Source: Trichinella spiralis
Taxonomy: Eukaryota > Nematoda > Enoplea > Trichinellida > Trichinellidae
Reading direction: 5' to 3'
NCBI GenBank assembly: GCA_000181795.3
Contig: CM012953.1
Location: 18,040,887-18,104,886 of the forward strand
DNA length: 64,000 nt
How positions within the stretch are numbered: the first letter of the stretch is position 1; each line of letters starts with the position of its first letter. The translations under genes and the position numbers were made by a program. Below the pieces are notes generated by a model, which was given only the letters and a program-made list of their open reading frames with translations, had not been told where the DNA came from and made no database searches. Shown one piece after another: positions 32,301 to 44,199 of the stretch.

Positions 32301-35264
32301 TTATCTTATGATTGGTTCACAAAAAAGCAACTCTGCAAAAACAGAAGCCTTTTCTCTGATGAAATAAGTTTGCATATGAGTCATTCGTTCTAACAGAAAG
32401 CAGGTTTTGTAAAAGAAGTAAATCGCACTGCATTTGATTGTGTGCATAACTGCAGCACAGTTTGTTAGACACTCTTGCAGAGTAGATATATTTCGTATTT
32501 CTATTATTACTGACCAACCGGTTAAAAATAAAGATTTATACAATTCCACTTGACAAACTTCATCCAGAATCGGTAATACATGCAATTCAGGTGGATTGTT
32601 GTCAGCACGTTCGTTTTCTCTATCTAAAACAAAAGAATAAAAATAGTAAACAAGTTATAAAATAGTGGCTGATGTATGTGTAAATTGATCTTTATGATGA
32701 TGCTTTTATAGAAGCGAAGTAATTTTATTCCAAAAATAAGAACAGCTAATTTCAATGCTTGAATTAGTTTCATTTTATTACGGAAAAATTGGCATACTAT
32801 TTATTGTATGCGTTTAATAAATTTTGAATTTAACTTGAAATGTTACTATTAAAACTCTCTTACCTTTTGAGCAATTGTTAAGCATTAAAAAATGATATCC
32901 TTCGTTTAGAAAAACTTCATCATCATAATTTCCAAGAACTGCAATGAGGCATACTTCACTTTCTTTAGAATAAGCAATACCTAGGCATAAACCGAAGTTT
33001 CTTATGAAGCGGCAAATGCGTATACAATCGTTCAAATGTGAAATATTCGTATATTGTTGAACAAGGTTTATCCATGGAATTACGTTTGAAAACGAATGCT
33101 GAACTGTGCAGATTTCTTTAAAATGAAATAAAGAAACTTTTGCGACAGTGGTGAAATGATTTGAATGTTTTAGTCGAAGCATTCTTAGGTCTTTTACAAT
33201 GTTGATGAGCAACCCATCTAGAACAAAAAAATTATAACAGCTTCATCCAGCTTCTGGCTTTGTCATGCATACTTTCTTTCAAAGATAATTTATTACTAGC
33301 GTGTGACCTTACTTGTTCCTACATTATGACAAACTTTTGAAATCACAGCTCATTTTAAAATAATTTACGAGAATTTACAAATTTGGTTTGGTACTACTCG
33401 GTCCCGCTTTTCTCTCATTGGTCATTACCCACGCTATTTTATTGGACCGTCAAATCTTAATCACAACTGAAGAGCTTGAATCAATGAGCAATTAGACAAA
33501 GAAAAACCAATGCGACAAAGATTTCACTGAGGAATTAGACAAAGAAAACCATTACGACAAAGACTTCACGGCCAAATAAAATGAAAACCAATACAACAAA
33601 GATTTGACGGTCTAATAAAATAGTGTGGGCAAAGACCAATGAGAGAAAAGCGGGACCGAGTAAAACCACCCCTACAAATTTACAAATATACGCATTAAAT
33701 GTAATAATTATAATATTTCTGTATACTCATACAGACATTTCAAAGAATTCCCACTATCATACTAAAGTTCGGTCATGTTATGCCAATTTCACATTAACAT
33801 GCGAATCATATTTTAAATTCATTAGCTTTCTTACCGTCAGAAAACTGTATTATACGGCGGTTAAGTGGGCTGCTTGGCAAAGCGTACTTTTTTCTTATAC
33901 TAAAAGTGAGACACGTCTTTTCACCATGTTGAAAATAGTATCCATCACAGTAATCTGCCCAGAATTCATCTAAGCATATCATTAAACAATAGTTTTCATC
34001 TACAGTCTCCCATAATCCAATGCGAATGCCGGCTTTCGCTGCATAAAAATGTACACGATATAATGATACTGTCAGATTAAATATACTGTAAACTGTTGGG
34101 GCTATTTCTCCAAACTTTGGGATAGAATACGCATATGGAAAATCGAAATCTTAAAAAGAAAATATGCTGAGTAATGCATAATAATAAAAATGAAAGTATC
34201 ATGCTGCTAAATAATTGTGTAAGTAACAAATACTCATAAATATTATGTTAATAAGAAGTAATTATGAAGTATTAAATACTAATGATTTTGTTGAAATTTT
34301 TATCAATGCTTTGCTAACTTGGAAATAAGAATCGTATTTTTATTTACCGTTATAACATCTTAAAATAATAAAGAACAGTGCAGAGGTTTGTAGAGTCGGT
34401 ATAATTCCCCCAAGTGATGGTAAATTTCTATCTCGAGATAGAAGAAGACAGGTTTCTTCTTGGGCAGAAAACAAAACGCTGTTGCATGAAGTGTAAGTAG
34501 GTGCTTCACAAAATGCAATACAGCGTTTCAGAGAAGATGTTACAATAAGATGAATGCGTTGAGCATAAAAGTTTTCCACAAAAGGAAACCCCAAAAAGTC
34601 GCAATTCTTGTGTGTAGAAGGTGTGTGTATTTTTGCCGAATTATTCCACTGATATACACTTTGAACTATGATTCCCACAGGAATATTTGAAATGTCTAAA
34701 TAAAATACCAGAATATTTCAAACAATTTATTTTTTTGATTTAAAAAATTCATTTATAAATTTTCTATTTTTTGTTACTTTAAAAAATTATGCGAAAAGTG
34801 GAAAATGTTTTGTCTGGTGTATGGTAGAAAATTTAATTTTTCATAAGTGATAAGTATCATACCCTCGTAACAGCTGTGCAGTTGAAGATTCAACGACTGT
34901 CCTATCTGATCGATTGGCGGCGAAATATGACCAGTTGCATTTTCGTAATACAGATTACACACTTTTGCAAAAGGACTGTATTTAATTAAATTACAGGAAG
35001 GTAGAAGCAGGAAACAAGCAGCTACACAACTTTCCATACTGCAATAGGCCTGTTTAATGTGAAGAACGTCCTCATGGCGAATTGCTTTTGCAGTTAACAC
35101 ACAGGTAGCGTCCAATTTTGGAATATACAATGACATCCATGAACAATCGACCAGCTAAAGAGTAAACATCACATTAAATGCTTCATTGAAAGATTCAACT
35201 CACTTAGACTTACGTAGCAATTTATGAAGCATATTATTGCAAGAAGCGACCATTGCCTTAACAT
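32301..35264 (-). CDS. Secreted protein of five PAN/apple-like cysteine modules
   Basis: Six exons (35,264-35,214; 35,154-34,863; 34,695-34,348; 34,149-33,835; 33,217-32,864; 32,623-32,301) join with GT/AG borders to 560 aa. Exon 1 is a signal peptide (MLRQWSLLAIICFINCY). Each other exon encodes one module of ~97-118 residues. The middle three are phase 1-1, so modules are symmetric. Modules share the PAN-type core C-x3-C...C...C, e.g. CIAFCEAPTYTSCNSVLF...TCLLL and CLTNCAAVMHTIKCSAIYFFYKTCFLL, and modules 1, 2 and 4 end in CYEG, CYNG or CSKG at the exon border. PAN domains bind proteins or glycans outside cells. No family name is assigned, no transmembrane segment follows, and sequence similarity between modules is low. 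Intron 4 contains a MULE-type MITE. Confidence 0.85.
33385..33672. mobile_element. MULE-type MITE (288 bp) with 9-bp target duplication
   Basis: The long inverted repeats (~60 bases) run ...actcggtcccgctttt... on the left and their complement ...gggaccgagta... on the right. The flanking direct repeat TACAAATTT (33,376-33,384 and 33,673-33,681) is 9 bp, the size made by MULE transposases. The termini match the ends of the larger MULE copies at 21,076, 57,198 and 60,616. It lies in an intron of the PAN-like gene and in the element's own TIR the ATTGG/CCAAT word recurs. Confidence 0.85.
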
Positions 35265-36828
35265 TGTATCTAAATGTAATTTATCTTTTCATGCCTGTTA
35301 AACAATTGATTCCGGTTTGCAAGATCTCGACAAATTTCACGCATCTGTTCACGTTAATAAGTTGTTCCAAAAATAAATCTTGCATTCCACAAGATAAATA
35401 TTACCTTCAAAAACGCGCAGGACATCATTTTAAAAACTTATTACTAATCAATTTTGTTTTCTGCAAAGTTAAAGAACTTCTGTACGTCACGTTAATGTTA
35501 TCCAGGGACAGGGATACATTTGGACAGCTTTTGAGAAGAAAACGCTTCGTGTTTTAAAGCAATTCACCTTAATCGACGAGCTTGATGTTCACGACAGCGT
35601 TAGTTGACACCTCAGCCGTGTGTTGCTATTTTGCATATGGAATTATTTCTGCCCTGAATAATTTTCATCATAATAACTAAAATTTTGCAGCAAGCAGAGT
35701 GGTTTGTAAATTTTGAATTTCAATTATTTTGATTTAAATTATTCATGTTTTATATTGGAACTATTTTATTTACAATATTGACATTCAGTTAATTGTTTTA
35801 AAATGCACGTGCACGATTTAATTCATAACAAGCAATGTTATAAATTGCTTGAAAACAGAGAAAACTCTTCAAAAAGAAAGTAATATATATGTCAACAAAT
35901 GAAATATGACGAAATAAATATCTACTCGATTGTGATGAGATTTATAGCTATTGTACGATGATTGAAACATCATCACTTTAGAAAAAAAAGGTATCATATT
36001 TTTAGCATAGCGTATCTCTGAGAGCTTAAATATTTTAATCACTTTGCAATTCCATAAATATAGGCATTTTCATGCGCGTGTGTGTGTGAGCATGTGTCAT
36101 AATATTTTTGCAAAATGTTATTTGTATTCTCAAGTCAGCTTATAGTGCTGATGTGAATAAGCTGGAAAGAAATGTGTTTACTTTCACTTAATGAGACCTG
36201 TAATTCATTTTCGAATTCACTTTTTGTTCTGTTTCTGGAAAGCACAGCAAATTAAATGCATTTATCAATATTGATACATATTAATAAGCAAATTCCAAAA
36301 TGTGAAATATTGTTGGCAATATGCAGGTAGCAATGTTTTATTAAAAAGCAGACATCATTGAATTTATATTGAAATTTCTGGCACATGTTGTACGTTTACT
36401 TGATTGTTCGCATATGCATGTGTGTGTTTGTGGGTCATAATATAAGTGCAAAATGTTTTTTATATTTTTAAATCAACTTATAAGATATTTGATGTGATTA
36501 AGCTGGAATGAATAATGTTGACACTCAATTAATGAAACTTAGTTAAAAGCAATTGAATTGCCCCATATGGAACTTTTGAAGTTCATTATGAAGTTGATTG
36601 ATTATTGATTGAGAAGTTGTGTAAGAGATTTTTTGAATTACGCATTTAGAATTTATTTGAAATTACTTTATTTCTTACTTAATCGAATGCTATGAATTTG
36701 TTATTTTATAATGTGATTTGTTCAGGCGGTGTGAACAAAATTAAGCAGAAAAATTTAGAAAAATTAAGTAATTTACCTAATAACATTTCCACTAATGATG
36801 TAAAATATCAAAAGTAATAAATAAATAA
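35265..36828. other. Intergenic region upstream of the PAN-like gene
   Basis: AT-rich sequence. Two diverged blocks, about 36,070-36,200 and 36,410-36,550, share the order catgtgtgtg, gtcataatat, tgcaaaatgtt, tcaactta and taagctgga, which points to an old tandem duplication. No gene was recognised. Confidence 0.5.
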
Positions 36829-36916
36829 TATTATATTATATTATATTATATTATATTATATTATATTATATTATATTATATTATATTATATTACGTTATA
36901 TTATATTATATTATGC
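36829..36916. repeat. (TATTA)n microsatellite
   Basis: About 17 units of ttata with a single acgtt interruption. It abuts the outer end of the BEL-B LTR. Confidence 0.95.
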
Positions 36917-37302
36917 TGTATTTTCTCTTTACAACGTGATTCTCAAGTTCGTCCCGCAATATTCGATATTACGGGAGATACAAAGGAAACGGAGGCGGCT
37001 GATCTCGCTCAGGCAAGCTAATGCTTTTTGCGCAACAGCAAACAAAATACTGAGTTTGGAACTTTATTCCAACGATTGAAGTCGATACAGAATATAATAA
37101 CTGCAAAACAAATGGATAGTTCAGAACACACAACGCTAAGAATAAACGGGAACTCTATCGCACAACAACAAGACACACACTAGAATACGTTATCACTCGC
37201 ACTTGCTCGCTTCCTTGCTGATCACGTCATCACGACCGCAAAATGCGTCGTTTACGGTAGCCGATGCGGATCTTCAGGCTCAAACAAAATAAGTTTTGAA
37301 CA
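36917..37302 (-). repeat. 3' LTR of BEL/Pao element B (386 bp)
   Basis: On the minus strand it starts TGTTCAAAAC immediately after a purine tract (CCGGGGGGGAGAC) and ends GAGAAAATACA at the microsatellite. It contains GGAATAAAG (polyadenylation). It differs from the LTR of element A. Confidence 0.75.
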
Positions 37303-37426
37303 GTCTCCCCCCCGGATGGACGTAGTCCATCACCATGCTTTCGCTGGCTCTAGAAGCACCAGTAACCGACTCGGTCGTGTCAGTACACCCCGTGCGGTTC
37401 AGAGTCGGACGGACCGAAGAATGCAG

Positions 37427-38310
37427 TCACTCCCTGGCAGGAGTTCGGTAAAAGCTTCCAGCTTCCAGCTTCCAGCGATTGCGGGGAACCGTGTCTTCGG
37501 TGACAAGCACCAAATCATCGACCTCCGGTTGACGGTCGATCTTCTTCCACTTGCCACGAACACTGTGGGAGACCAAATACTCTTCCGTCCACCGTTTCCC
37601 CAAATGGCGCATCAACAGTTGCTGGAGCCGCCAACGTCTGCCAAGATGCCTGGCCCCCGTTCCGCTGGGCGTTTCTGCAGAGGAGGTTGGAAGCGCGGCG
37701 AGTTCTCTTCCAATGAGGAAGTGCGCCGGGGTAAGTGGAGCACAGTCCTTTGGGTTTTTGCTCAAGAGCGTGAGCGGCCGGTTGTTAATGCGAGCTTCCA
37801 ACTCGCACAAGGTGGTCCGGAGTTCGTCGAAACGAAGCAGGCTTCTTTCGAGCACCTTCCGCAGTGCGTTCTTGACTGACCGAACAAGCCTCTCCCAGTA
37901 TCCGCCGCTCCAAGGAGCTCTTTCAGTGGTGTATCTCCACTGAATGCACCTGCAGGCCAACTCCTTCTGAAACTGTTCAGCGCGCTTGCCGACGAAACGC
38001 AAGCGGATGAACGCATCTGCCTGCTTGAATGTTCGGAAGTTATCCTACTGGATCACTTCCGGGTGCCTCTCCTGGCCACAAAGCGGAGGAACGCGGTGAG
38101 AAAACTCCTGGTCGTCATGTCGGCAACGATCTCAATGTGCACTGCGCGAGTTACCATGCAGGTGAAGAGACAAATGTAGACCTTCCTCACGCCGCGATCT
38201 TCATCCCGCACATGTAACGGCCCAGCAAAGTCCAATCCTGCGTGACCAAACGGAAACGTAGGTTCCACTCGAGCGACCGGCAGTTCAATCATGAAAGGAC
38301 AGAACTCGAC
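37427..38310 (-). pseudogene. BEL/Pao element B integrase, C-terminal part
   Basis: The frame from 38,310 shows AGLDFAGPLHVRDED and FLFTCMV-type integrase core sequence (ICLFTCMVTRAVHIE). After a frame break come GGYWERLVRSVK (the catalytic Glu context), LTPAHFLIGR and the C-terminal WKKIDRQPEVDDLVLV domain, with the stop at 37,427. It joins, at 38,310, the truncated LTR of element A. The rest of element B is absent. Confidence 0.85.
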
Positions 38311-38496
38311 GGTGTAGTGATAAACCACAACACAAACAATAAACAACACGCCCACGCAATACAGAACACAACACAACGCTACGATTCACACGCAACTAGT
38401 TTTTTTATCTCCGTCTGTGACGTCATTCTACCGTAACCCACCGTAGCCCGCGCTCAAGTACAGGCCATCAGGTTCACCGTAGAATAAATTCCAACA
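38310..38496 (-). repeat. Truncated 3' LTR of element A
   Basis: It begins TGTTGGAATTTATTCTACGG and breaks off after CACTACACCGT, where element B integrase sequence starts. It is almost identical to the first half of the 5' LTR at 44,116-43,930. Confidence 0.9.
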
Positions 38497-38526
38497 GACT
38501 CCCCCTTAATGGGTGGAGCCCATTAA

Positions 38527-40636
38527 TTAGCTTCGGCTGGTTCCAGCAGCACCAGCATGCGTATCGATCAGCACAAGGTGCTTGCTGCAGTCTTGACTTT
38601 TGTCGCCAGTGAGTAACTCAACGATTCGGCCAAGAGGCCAACGGCGTCGTGGAGTATTGTAGTCAGCAACCAACACCACGTCGCCAACACGGGGTTGCTC
38701 GTGTAACCTTTTCCATTTTCCCCTGGAACTTAGAGTAACCACGTACTCTCGTTGCCAGCGCTTCCAAAAGACCTCAACGAGTTTCTGCTGATAGGACAAC
38801 GGCGTAGCAGGTGTCTCAAACTACTGCGCAGTGTTCCACGATCAGCACTGTTGCTCCGGTCAGGAAATGACGCTAGACTTCGGCTGATGAGGAAGTGGGC
38901 TGGAGTAAGGGCCATCTCCTCATCTACGTCGCTTCCCACAAAGGTCAATGGACGTTCGTTTACACGAGCTTCTATTTCGCACAATACCGTGCGCAACTCG
39001 TCAGGCGCCGCCAGACATTGGCCTAACGTTGCCTTCAATGCGGTTTTCACTGATCGCACAAGTGGTTCCCAGTACCCCCCGCACCAGGGGGAACGTTCCG
39101 TGATGAATATCCATTCAACACGTTCTGATGCGAGATGTCGTTGCACAGTTTCCCAATTTCGACCACTGAAAAGATGTTTCAAGAAGGCGTTCGCCTGATG
39201 AAAAGTTCTAAAATTGTCCGACTGGATGGTGTCAGGGCGTCCGCGACGTGCGACAAACCGTCGCAAAGCACGTAGGAAGCTATCGATCGTCTGGTCTGGG
39301 ACAAGTTCCAAGTGTATGGCTCGAATAACCATACATGTGAACAGGAAGATGTAAGCTTTCTTGCTCACATATTTGGAACTTTCACTTCTGATCAGTAGGG
39401 GTCCAACAAAGTCAATCCCAACATTGCTGAACGGCCTCGCTGGATTCACTCTTATCGCAGGCAGATCACCCATCCGTTGTCAGAACGGACGCGCTGCCAG
39501 TCGTTGGCAGATCCCACACGTGCGAATAACACGTTTAACGGCACTGCGACCACGAAGAATCCAGAATCTTTCTCTCAATGCCGTAAGAGTTTGAGCCACA
39601 CCGGCATGTAACTGTCGATTGTGCTCCCGTCTGATTAACAAATCCACGATCATCCCTTTTCGAGGGAGCAGAGCTGGAAATTTGGTTTCCTCTTCCAACT
39701 GAGCTCTGCCAAGACGTCCACCTACTTGCAAGACTCCGAACTCATCCAGAAAAGGGTTGAGACCGCACAACATCTTCGTCATCGCTTTATCCAGCGACTC
39801 TTTCAAGCCGAAGGCGTGGATCTGCTCTTGCCGGATCCAAACTCTCTCAGCTTCCTTCAACTCGTCCGACGTTAATCCAGTTCCTGTTCTTTATGAGCTT
39901 GCAGGCAGGGTCGTGTTATGCCGAAAACGTCGGCACCAGGCGGTTACTCGGATCAACCTATCAAAACTGGAATACCTACCCAGGTTGATGACATTGGCCG
40001 CATCCTGCGACGGTGAGACCGTCACCAATACAGCAGTCGCTCGACGTTCCTTTTCGAGCAGCTCTAGGCTCTCAATCCTTTCTTCCCTTTCGGCTTCCGG
40101 CCATGTTTCAGGGGGACCTCGCAACCAGGTCGGGCCCTGCCACCACTTCAGTGAAGTAGAGAGATTCTTCACAGTACAACCTCCGCTCGCAAGGTCCGCC
40201 GGGTTATCTTCAGTGGGGATGTAGCGCCACCACAGCGAAAGAGTGAGAACTTGAATTTCACGAACTCTATTCGCAACAAATGATTTCTACCAATTCACGT
40301 CTCCATTGATCCATCCCAATGCCACCTTGCTGTCACTCCAGCATGGCAAGCCTCCACGTCCAACGCCAGCTCTTTTCTCACGTAACAGACCAGTCGGGCA
40401 CAAAGAAGAGCAGCCATCAGCTCTAGCCGTAGAGTGCTCAACTTCTTCAGCGGAGCCACTCTGGATTTCGCTGTCACGAAACTCACCTGGACGTCATCTG
40501 GGGTCTTCACCGCCCTCAAGTACACCACTGCAGCGTACGCCGCTTCAGAGGCGTCACCAAACCCATAGAGCTCTAAACGGCTCGCTTCTGTCGGTGAGAA
40601 CTGGAAATACGCCCTGGGCATGGCGATGCAGGGCAA
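38527..40636 (-). pseudogene. BEL/Pao element A RNase H and integrase
   Basis: RNase H: LYGFGDASEAAYAAVVYLR at 40,636-40,295, then LVTVSPSQDAANVI in a second frame to 39,891. Integrase: the zinc region REHNRQLHAG...RTCGICQR in 39,860-39,480, the core GIDFVGPL, FLFTCMVIRAIHLE and GGYWEPLVRSVK in 39,473-38,730, then a shifted end EYVVTLSSRGKWKRLHEQPRVGD to the stop at 38,527. Several in-frame stops and at least two frame changes separate these pieces. Confidence 0.9.
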
Positions 40637-40663
40637 CTCGTTAAGCTCTAACTTCCAAACTCG

Positions 40664-42259
40664 TCACTGCAATACGACTTCTGCAGGCAGATTATCATCC
40701 CATGTCATACCAGTTTGCCACAGCGACTGGAACATCCGTTTCGCTCGGACCGTGAAAGGTGTTAGTCCACCGAGCGGATCAAACACTGAAGTCGCTGTCC
40801 GGAGGAGGTTTCTCTTGGTCTCTTGGTCTTGGTTTGCGGCTAACTCCGGTGGTCGGAAAGTTAGTTCATCTTCCTGTGGATTCCAAGAGATGCCCAGGTT
40901 TTTCCACAAGCAGCTATACCTGTCCCTGAAGATCTCCTCAGCTGGCAGGTCAACCAACGCTTCCGGGGCGTTATTCGCCCATTTCGCCAGATGGAAACCC
41001 CCACTGGCAAGCAACTCCGATGACCGATGAGCAAAATCCCTTGCTTCATCTATGGAGTCACAACTAACCACCAAGTCGTCCACATACATACCGACCTTAA
41101 TCTCATCGACGACAGTACCGAAACAGTCACGCTTCTCTCTTAAATGATGGTTCACCACCTGCATGGCTACGTACGGAGAGCAAGCTACACTGAAACACAC
41201 CCGTGTCAGACGGTACGTCGCAATAGGACCACCCAATCCGTCCTTCCTCCACAGAAAACGACAAACGCCGCGGTCTTCATCGAACAATCCCACTTGCAGG
41301 AACATCTTCGCGAGGTCCGATTGGAGGGCCACTCTAAAACGTCGGAATCGGAGTAGAATTCCTAGCAAATCAGCCTGCAGCTTCAGCCCCGAATCCAACT
41401 GTTCCTTCAGTGATGTTCCTTTGAACTTCACTGAAGCAACAAACACAATGCGATGCTTCATCGCCTCAGGACCCTGCTGGCTGACTACGTGGTGAGGAAG
41501 GTACCACGTTCGTCCGTGGGGTCCTTCCGAAGTGATTTCCTCTGCCCAACCATTCACAAGGTAGTTATGGAGTATGGAGGAGTGCACGTCCCTTCGTGAT
41601 GGCTCTCGGGCCATCCGCCGCTCGAGTGTCTCGAGGCATCGTTTCGCAACAGCGAAATTATCGGGCAGCCAACTGTTTTTCCAGAGTAGTCTCACCGAAT
41701 AGCGAGTTCCATCATATGAGAGCCCTTCACGGAACCGCTTCTCCGGATCGACTTCATCTGACTCGCTTCTGAAAGGGACGCCCATCTCTTCAATCTCCAA
41801 GAAGCGTCGGAGCAAGTTCTCGACGCTCAGTTCCACAACAGCGTTGAATGCGGCAACAGTCTCCGGTGCTGGGTGAGGATTCACTGGACCAAAGATGATC
41901 CACCCCAGAACAGTTTCCACGGCAACCGGGTCGCCTGGCTTTCCTCTTCGGATCGCATCTCCTAGGAATCGATAGTAGTAGTCGATGCCAATCACGACGT
42001 GCACTTCGTCAGACGATTCGTCATCGATGACCGGATCGAAGAATTGCAAGTGCTCCCACTCGCTTGTCAGGATCTTCGAAACTGGAATTCGGTGGCAGAG
42101 ACTCGGTACGGTGAGTGCCTCCAGAGGATAGCGCTCTGCATTTTGGCTGCCGTCAAGTCGGCCCAGCCAAAGCTGTACCACCTGGGAACTGGGATGCTCA
42201 TGGGTTGCACCACCGAACCCTTCAACCTTCACTGGCTGAGCTCTCCCGACAACTCCCAA
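40664..42259 (-). pseudogene. BEL/Pao element A reverse transcriptase region
   Basis: This is a 531-codon open stretch, the longest open frame in the window. It shows VVIGIDYYYRFLGDAIRRG, VETVLGWIIFGP, WYLPHHVV, LRFRRFRVALQSDLAKMFLQVGL and the catalytic YVDDLVVSCDSIDEARD, ending in FDPLGGLTPFTVRAK. The RT centre is intact. Stops on both sides (42,289 region and 40,664) separate it from protease and RNase H. It lies in the same frame as both neighbours, so the polyprotein is broken by point mutations rather than by shifts here. Confidence 0.92.
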
Positions 42260-42289
42260 TGCCGACGCAACATCTTCCCGGATGAATGA

Positions 42290-43661
42290 TTACTCTGCGC
42301 CTGTATCCAACAGGCACGTCACGGTTATTCCAGACCCCGTATCACTGAAGGCTCTCGCCTTAATCGTCTGAAAGCGGTTGATCTTTCCCCGCTTTTCTGA
42401 GGCCAGGTTGGCGTGAATCATCGAGACGGATGATGACTTACACTCAACCGTGGGTGTCTCTTGCACTCTCTCTGTGGTCGTGGTACCGACTGACACGACC
42501 GCACTGCTGTCTTTCGAAGCCGGACTCTTCTTGCGACGATCGCTCTTGCAGGCAGAGGAGACATGCCCTGGTTTTAAGCAGTAAAAGCAAAGTCGATAGC
42601 GGGTTGCCATTTCCCGCTGCTTCTGGCGACTAGCCTGTTTCAAACTCGCGCACTCCGCAATCGTGTGCTGTTTCTGACAGAAACCGCAGACGGCTTCAAC
42701 CGCGGAGTGAAAAACGGCCACGATCTTTTAGGTTTCTCTACCCTTACCAGAACTTCCTTGCTTCTCTGAAGCATTTTCTGAACGTTTATCTTCCAATCTC
42801 AGCTCTCTTGCTCTTCTTGTGGTATCCGCATGCTCGACCTGCTCCGGCAGAAACCGCAAAAAACCCGGTAGATCCGCTACCAACCTACCGTTCTCCATGG
42901 TAAGCTTATCCCATTGAATACGAACTGAGTTTGGAAGTCGTGCGCGCGCGACTGCGATCATAACCTCCGCCGCCGAAAGGCCACCGTTACGCGGATCCTT
43001 TCCCAAAGCCGTCAGGGAGTACAACCCCCTATGGCATTCGTCACAGATCGCCGAAAGATCAGAGCTCTTGCTCAAGGTGTGAAAAAACCAGAGCATGTGT
43101 TGTCTGACTGCCACCTGAGGGCGATCAAAACGCCCTTTGAGTCGCTGCACCGCGATCTCGTAACCCTGGTTAGCTGCCGACAGTCCTTGTAACGCATCTA
43201 ACGCTACGTCAGTCAGGCAGCCATCTTCGTTGCGTCACACAAATCCGTCTGCTGGTGGACGCTAGCTTCAAATTGATCCCAGAACTCACGGAATCTCGTT
43301 ACATCACCATCGAATTTCGGAAGTTCGAAACGTGGCAGGCGAACCTTCCTGCCTTCATGGCCAACTGAATCCATCGGTTCCTTGGCAGTCATGGACGACT
43401 CCACATTCGCCCGTAAACTCAGGAAACGGTTCCTGAGCCCTGCCCAAATGTCACTTTCGATCTCAGCGTCTTCCGCTTCGAGCTCTTCCTCAAATTCCAA
43501 TTGGAAACCGTCCAATTCCTCGTAGAGAGTAATCGTCTCTTGGAGGTGTAAACAAATTTCCAAATGGAGAGCGTTTTCTCTCCAAAGACGTTCCAAGTGG
43601 TCCATCTTCTTTTTCAAAGCCGAACGGCGGATTTAGATCTTTTTCTTCATTGGTGAAACTC
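42290..43661 (-). pseudogene. BEL/Pao element A gag, zinc knuckle and protease
   Basis: The start is near ATG 43,661, followed by an early TAA. The gag N-terminus is at 43,617-43,213 with FELPKFDGDVTRFREFWDQFEASVH. The frame then shifts to 43,150-42,728 (LTALGKDPRNGGLSAAE). After a stop, 42,721-42,290 carries the CFYCLKPGHVSSAC zinc knuckle and the protease start CLLDTGAE with an intact DTG. The gag protein packages element RNA; the protease processes the polyprotein. Confidence 0.9.
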
Positions 43662-43736
43662 GCATACTCGACACCACTTGACTTCCGTAAGGTTCAACTT
43701 CAGTAAACCCTACTGATCCGGTTCAGAGGACCAAAA

Positions 43737-44116
43737 TGTTATCGGAAAAATCGTTGTCGCTTGAAAGCTAGTGGACTGTAGTTTTTATTCGGCGGCAGAT
43801 CAAATCAACAATGATTATCTAGTCGCAAACCGAGCTCCGTCCGTTTCCGAACGTGACAAGAAGCAAGACAAATAGGTGCAAACAGGCTTTTACTAAGCGA
43901 AGATGGAGTCTTAGAAACGGGACCAACGGTGTAGTGATAAACCACAACACAAACAATAAACAACACGCCCACGCAATACAGAGCACAACACAACACGCTA
44001 CGATTCACACGCAACTAGTTTTTTTTATCTCCGTCTATGACGTCATTCTACCGTAACCTACCGTAGCCCGCGCTGAAGTGCAGGCCATCAGGTTCACCGT
44101 AGAATAAATTCCAACA
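43737..44116 (-). repeat. 5' LTR of BEL/Pao element A (380 bp)
   Basis: On the minus strand it starts TGTTGGAATTTATTC and ends CCGATAACA. It is followed by TTTTGGTCCTCTGAACC, the primer-binding region. It contains GAATAAAAAC for polyadenylation. The outer flank is (TATTA)n. Confidence 0.85.
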
Positions 44117-44199
44117 ATTACATTATATTATATTATATTAGAAATTAGAATCTGTTTACATTTAGATACTATAAATAACTTGTTTACATGAATACGCAG

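Larger units (their letters stand above)
38310..44116 (-). mobile_element. BEL/Pao element A, nearly full length but 3' LTR truncated
   Basis: From right to left: 5' LTR (44,116-43,737), gag, zinc knuckle/protease, RT, RNase H, integrase, purine tract (AAGGGGGAGTC near 38,500) and 187 bases of the 3' LTR (38,496-38,310). The two LTR parts differ at only a few positions, so the insertion is fairly young, yet gag-pol contains several stops and shifts. The right edge lies in a TATTA tract, while the left edge joins another BEL element (B). Confidence 0.9.

Noticed and set aside
33623-33973. 116-codon plus-strand ORF
   Set aside because: It spans the end of a MITE and the antisense of a PAN-like exon.
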